9,331 bases of DNA from an uncultured beta proteobacterium (GTDB lineage Bacteria; Pseudomonadota; Gammaproteobacteria; Burkholderiales; Burkholderiaceae), in NCBI GenBank assembly GCA_903930665.1, contig CAIYZI010000217.1:1-9331 (forward strand), in the 5' to 3' direction. Under the pieces are notes generated by a model, which searched no databases, was not told the origin of the DNA, and saw nothing but the letters and a program-made list of their open reading frames with translations. This document shows, one piece after another, positions 7,974 to 9,331 of this stretch (position 1 is its first letter; every line of letters begins with the position of its first letter). Made by a program: the position numbers and the translations under genes.

Positions 7974-7977
7974 CAAC

Positions 7978-8436
7978 ATGGCTTCGGTAAATAAGGTCAT
8001 CATCGTAGGTAACGTTGGGCGCGATCCAGAAACACGTTATATGCCAAGTGGCGACGCCGTTACAAATATTTCAGTTGCAACATCAGATCGTTATAAAGAT
8101 AAGCAATCTGGCGAGATGAAAGAAACCACAGAGTGGCATCGTGTTGCATTTTTTGGCAAGCTTGCTGAAATCGCTGGTCAATACCTTAAAAAGGGTTCTC
8201 AGGTTTATGTTGAGGGTCGTTTACGTACGCGTAAATGGACTGATGCTAGCGGCCAAGAAAAGTACTCTACAGAGATCGTTGCAGAAACCATGCAAATGCT
8301 TGGCGGCAAACCAGTGGGCGGTAGCGAGGGTGGTGGTGAAAGCTATAGCCGTTCTAAGCCTGTTGAGCACTCTGCTCCATCAGGAGCTTCTAATGCCGCA
8401 TCATTGGGCGCAATGGATGACGATATTCCATTCTAG
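7978..8436 (+). CDS. ssb: single-stranded DNA-binding protein (SSB)
   Basis: SSB is a tetrameric protein that coats single-stranded DNA in replication, repair and recombination and recruits partner enzymes. The N-terminal OB fold (about 1-111) carries the family signatures VNKVIIVGNVGRDPETRYMPSG (4-25), TEWHRVAFFGKLAE (51-64) with the DNA-stacking W53, and RTRKWTDASGQ (83-93) with W87, ending in MQMLGG (105-110). A short glycine- and serine-rich linker of about 33 residues follows, then the acidic tip MDDDIPF (146-152), which binds partners such as RecO, PriA and exonuclease I. The length of 152 is slightly shorter than E. coli SSB (178) because of the linker. A strong ribosome binding site precedes the start and an intrinsic terminator follows. 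In E. coli ssb is directly divergent from uvrA; here the MFS gene sits between them. Confidence 0.99.
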   Translation: MASVNKVIIVGNVGRDPETRYMPSGDAVTNISVATSDRYKDKQSGEMKETTEWHRVAFFGKLAEIAGQYLKKGSQVYVEGRLRTRKWTDASGQEKYSTEIVAETMQMLGGKPVGGSEGGGESYSRSKPVEHSAPSGASNAASLGAMDDDIPF

Positions 8437-8475
8437 AGGATGCCACATCGCAATTAGTCTATTTGTAGGCTAAAT

Positions 8476-8516
8476 AACCCCAGTCAGATTTGATGTTTGC
8501 TGGGGTTTTCTTTTTT
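8476..8516 (+). terminator. intrinsic terminator after ssb
   Basis: AACCCCAG (8476-8483) pairs perfectly with CTGGGGTT (8500-8507). The stem can extend inward past one bulged base at 8484 with CAGA (8485-8488) against TTTG (8496-8499, including one G-U pair), leaving a 7-base loop. A T-rich tract (8506-8516, one C) follows at once. The hairpin begins 40 bases after the ssb stop and should end the ssb transcript, isolating the next gene. Confidence 0.92.
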
Positions 8517-8536
8517 CCTCAGATCCATATTCGCCT

Positions 8537-8542
8537 TAAAAT
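8537..8542 (+). promoter_or_regulatory. candidate -10 box for the exported-protein gene
   Basis: TAAAAT matches five of six bases of the sigma-70 -10 consensus and lies six bases before the ATG at 8549, so transcription would be expected to start at about the start codon. The preceding terminator implies that the gene needs its own promoter in this short space. No good -35 is seen; the region at the right distance is the terminator T tract. Confidence 0.35.
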
Positions 8543-8548
8543 GGCCCC

Positions 8549-9331
8549 ATGAGAATTTGTGGGTTATCTAGATTATTGTTTTCAGTACTTTTGGCATATT
8601 TTATTTTGCCAAACGCTGTTATGGCCGCACCTTTTTTCTTTCCCGACATGAATCCTTCCTTTACAAAGGGGGAGTCGCCAGATTGGTTGCGTGATGGCAA
8701 AGGGAATGATGGCTACATAACAATCACTTCAGAAGTGATTCCAGTGAGTAGTTGCACTCAAATGTCTAGTCGCAGTTTTTGGGGTTCAGATAAGACTCAA
8801 CTGGTTTTGTCCCTTGTGACGCAGGGATTTAAAAGTAAGCTGGATAAGATTGAAATACCCATTGCAACTTTCGACGGTAGAGAGAACGGTTCTCAGTGTG
8901 CATCTTTAAGTTCCGTTCCATTGCAAATTGTTTCAATGGCTAATTTAGGGGCTTATTCTATTTTTAATCCCGGCAATCTTTCGCTGGTCTTAAATGTGAA
9001 AAGTTCGAATGATTCTAATCAAGACTTTATAGGGTCAGCAAAATTATTATTGGGTGCTGCAGCCATAGTTGCCACTGGCGGTTCAGCTGCGGCTATTGGC
9101 GGTGTTTCAGCAACGGTCGGAAATTCCGTTTTATCTGACTCTCAAACTAAAGCAAACAGTCTGTTGCAGGGAATGATTGATGCCAAAGTTCCCGTTTCAT
9201 TAAATTGGTCTGAGTTACGTAAGGGCATTCGGACAGTTGATATTTCTGTATATAAAACCGATCAAAGTTTAAGTAGCATTTCTGACAAACAAATACAACA
9301 ATTACAAAAAGACCCCAAAGCGGATAAGCAA
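8549..9331 (+). CDS. exported protein of unknown function (partial, C-terminus off the right edge)
   Basis: I do not recognise this protein. The frame is open for 261 codons to the last base of the window, with no stop. The ATG at 8549 is the first in frame after a stop at 8537-8539. The N-terminus is a typical Sec signal peptide: R2 and R8, hydrophobic core at about 9-20, and a signal peptidase I site VMA-AP after residue 26, so a periplasmic, outer-membrane or secreted location is likely. There is no lipobox. The mature part has just two cysteines so far (C69, C117), which could form a disulfide, beta-prone stretches (56-66, 85-106, 143-150), and a glycine- and alanine-rich hydrophobic segment (164-195; glycines at 169, 177, 178, 184, 185, 191). 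A lysine- and glutamine-rich stretch begins at about 246. It follows the ssb terminator, so it is probably an independent transcription unit. No Shine-Dalgarno is visible. Confidence 0.8.
   Translation, partial: MRICGLSRLLFSVLLAYFILPNAVMAAPFFFPDMNPSFTKGESPDWLRDGKGNDGYITITSEVIPVSSCTQMSSRSFWGSDKTQLVLSLVTQGFKSKLDKIEIPIATFDGRENGSQCASLSSVPLQIVSMANLGAYSIFNPGNLSLVLNVKSSNDSNQDFIGSAKLLLGAAAIVATGGSAAAIGGVSATVGNSVLSDSQTKANSLLQGMIDAKVPVSLNWSELRKGIRTVDISVYKTDQSLSSISDKQIQQLQKDPKADKQ

Noticed and set aside
8141..8473. A 110-codon plus-strand frame overlapping ssb
   Set aside because: It is a shifted frame within the clearly coding ssb gene, has no ribosome binding site, and its translation shows no domain or compositional sense.

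Overview
This window looks like an ordinary chromosomal segment of a free-living betaproteobacterium, most likely Burkholderiaceae and possibly Polynucleobacter. The basis is the gene set and order (lptC-kdsC-kdsD, CPA2 antiporter, uvrA, MFS, ssb), the protein sequences as I recall them, very tight gene packing and a moderate GC content judged by eye. Genus is an inference and no database was searched. I see no mobile element, CRISPR array, tRNA or rRNA.

Left part (1-1771, minus strand): a cell-envelope cluster read right to left as kdsD, kdsC and lptC, with lptC cut by the left edge. KdsD makes arabinose 5-phosphate, the precursor of Kdo 8-phosphate. KdsC removes the phosphate from Kdo 8-phosphate to give Kdo, the inner-core LPS sugar. 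LptC is part of the bridge that carries finished LPS to the outer membrane. The genes are separated by 9 and 2 bases and are probably co-transcribed.

Middle (1783-6676): a plus-strand Kef-like cation:proton antiporter starts only 11 bases from the divergent kdsD start. It then converges on uvrA (minus strand), the DNA-damage recognition ATPase of nucleotide excision repair, with 25 bases between the stop codons.

Right part (6714-9331, plus strand): a YajR-like MFS transporter diverges from uvrA across 37 bases. It is followed by ssb, the single-stranded DNA-binding protein, which has a good ribosome binding site and ends in a clear intrinsic terminator. The last 783 bases are an open reading frame for an exported protein I do not recognise, running off the right edge. 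uvrA and ssb, both genome-maintenance genes, thus flank the MFS gene.

No gene-free stretch exceeds 300 bases. The least ordinary points are the unrecognised exported protein at the right edge and several starts with no Shine-Dalgarno but a -10-like hexamer immediately upstream, which suggests leaderless or near-leaderless mRNAs. I found no convincing new multi-gene system.
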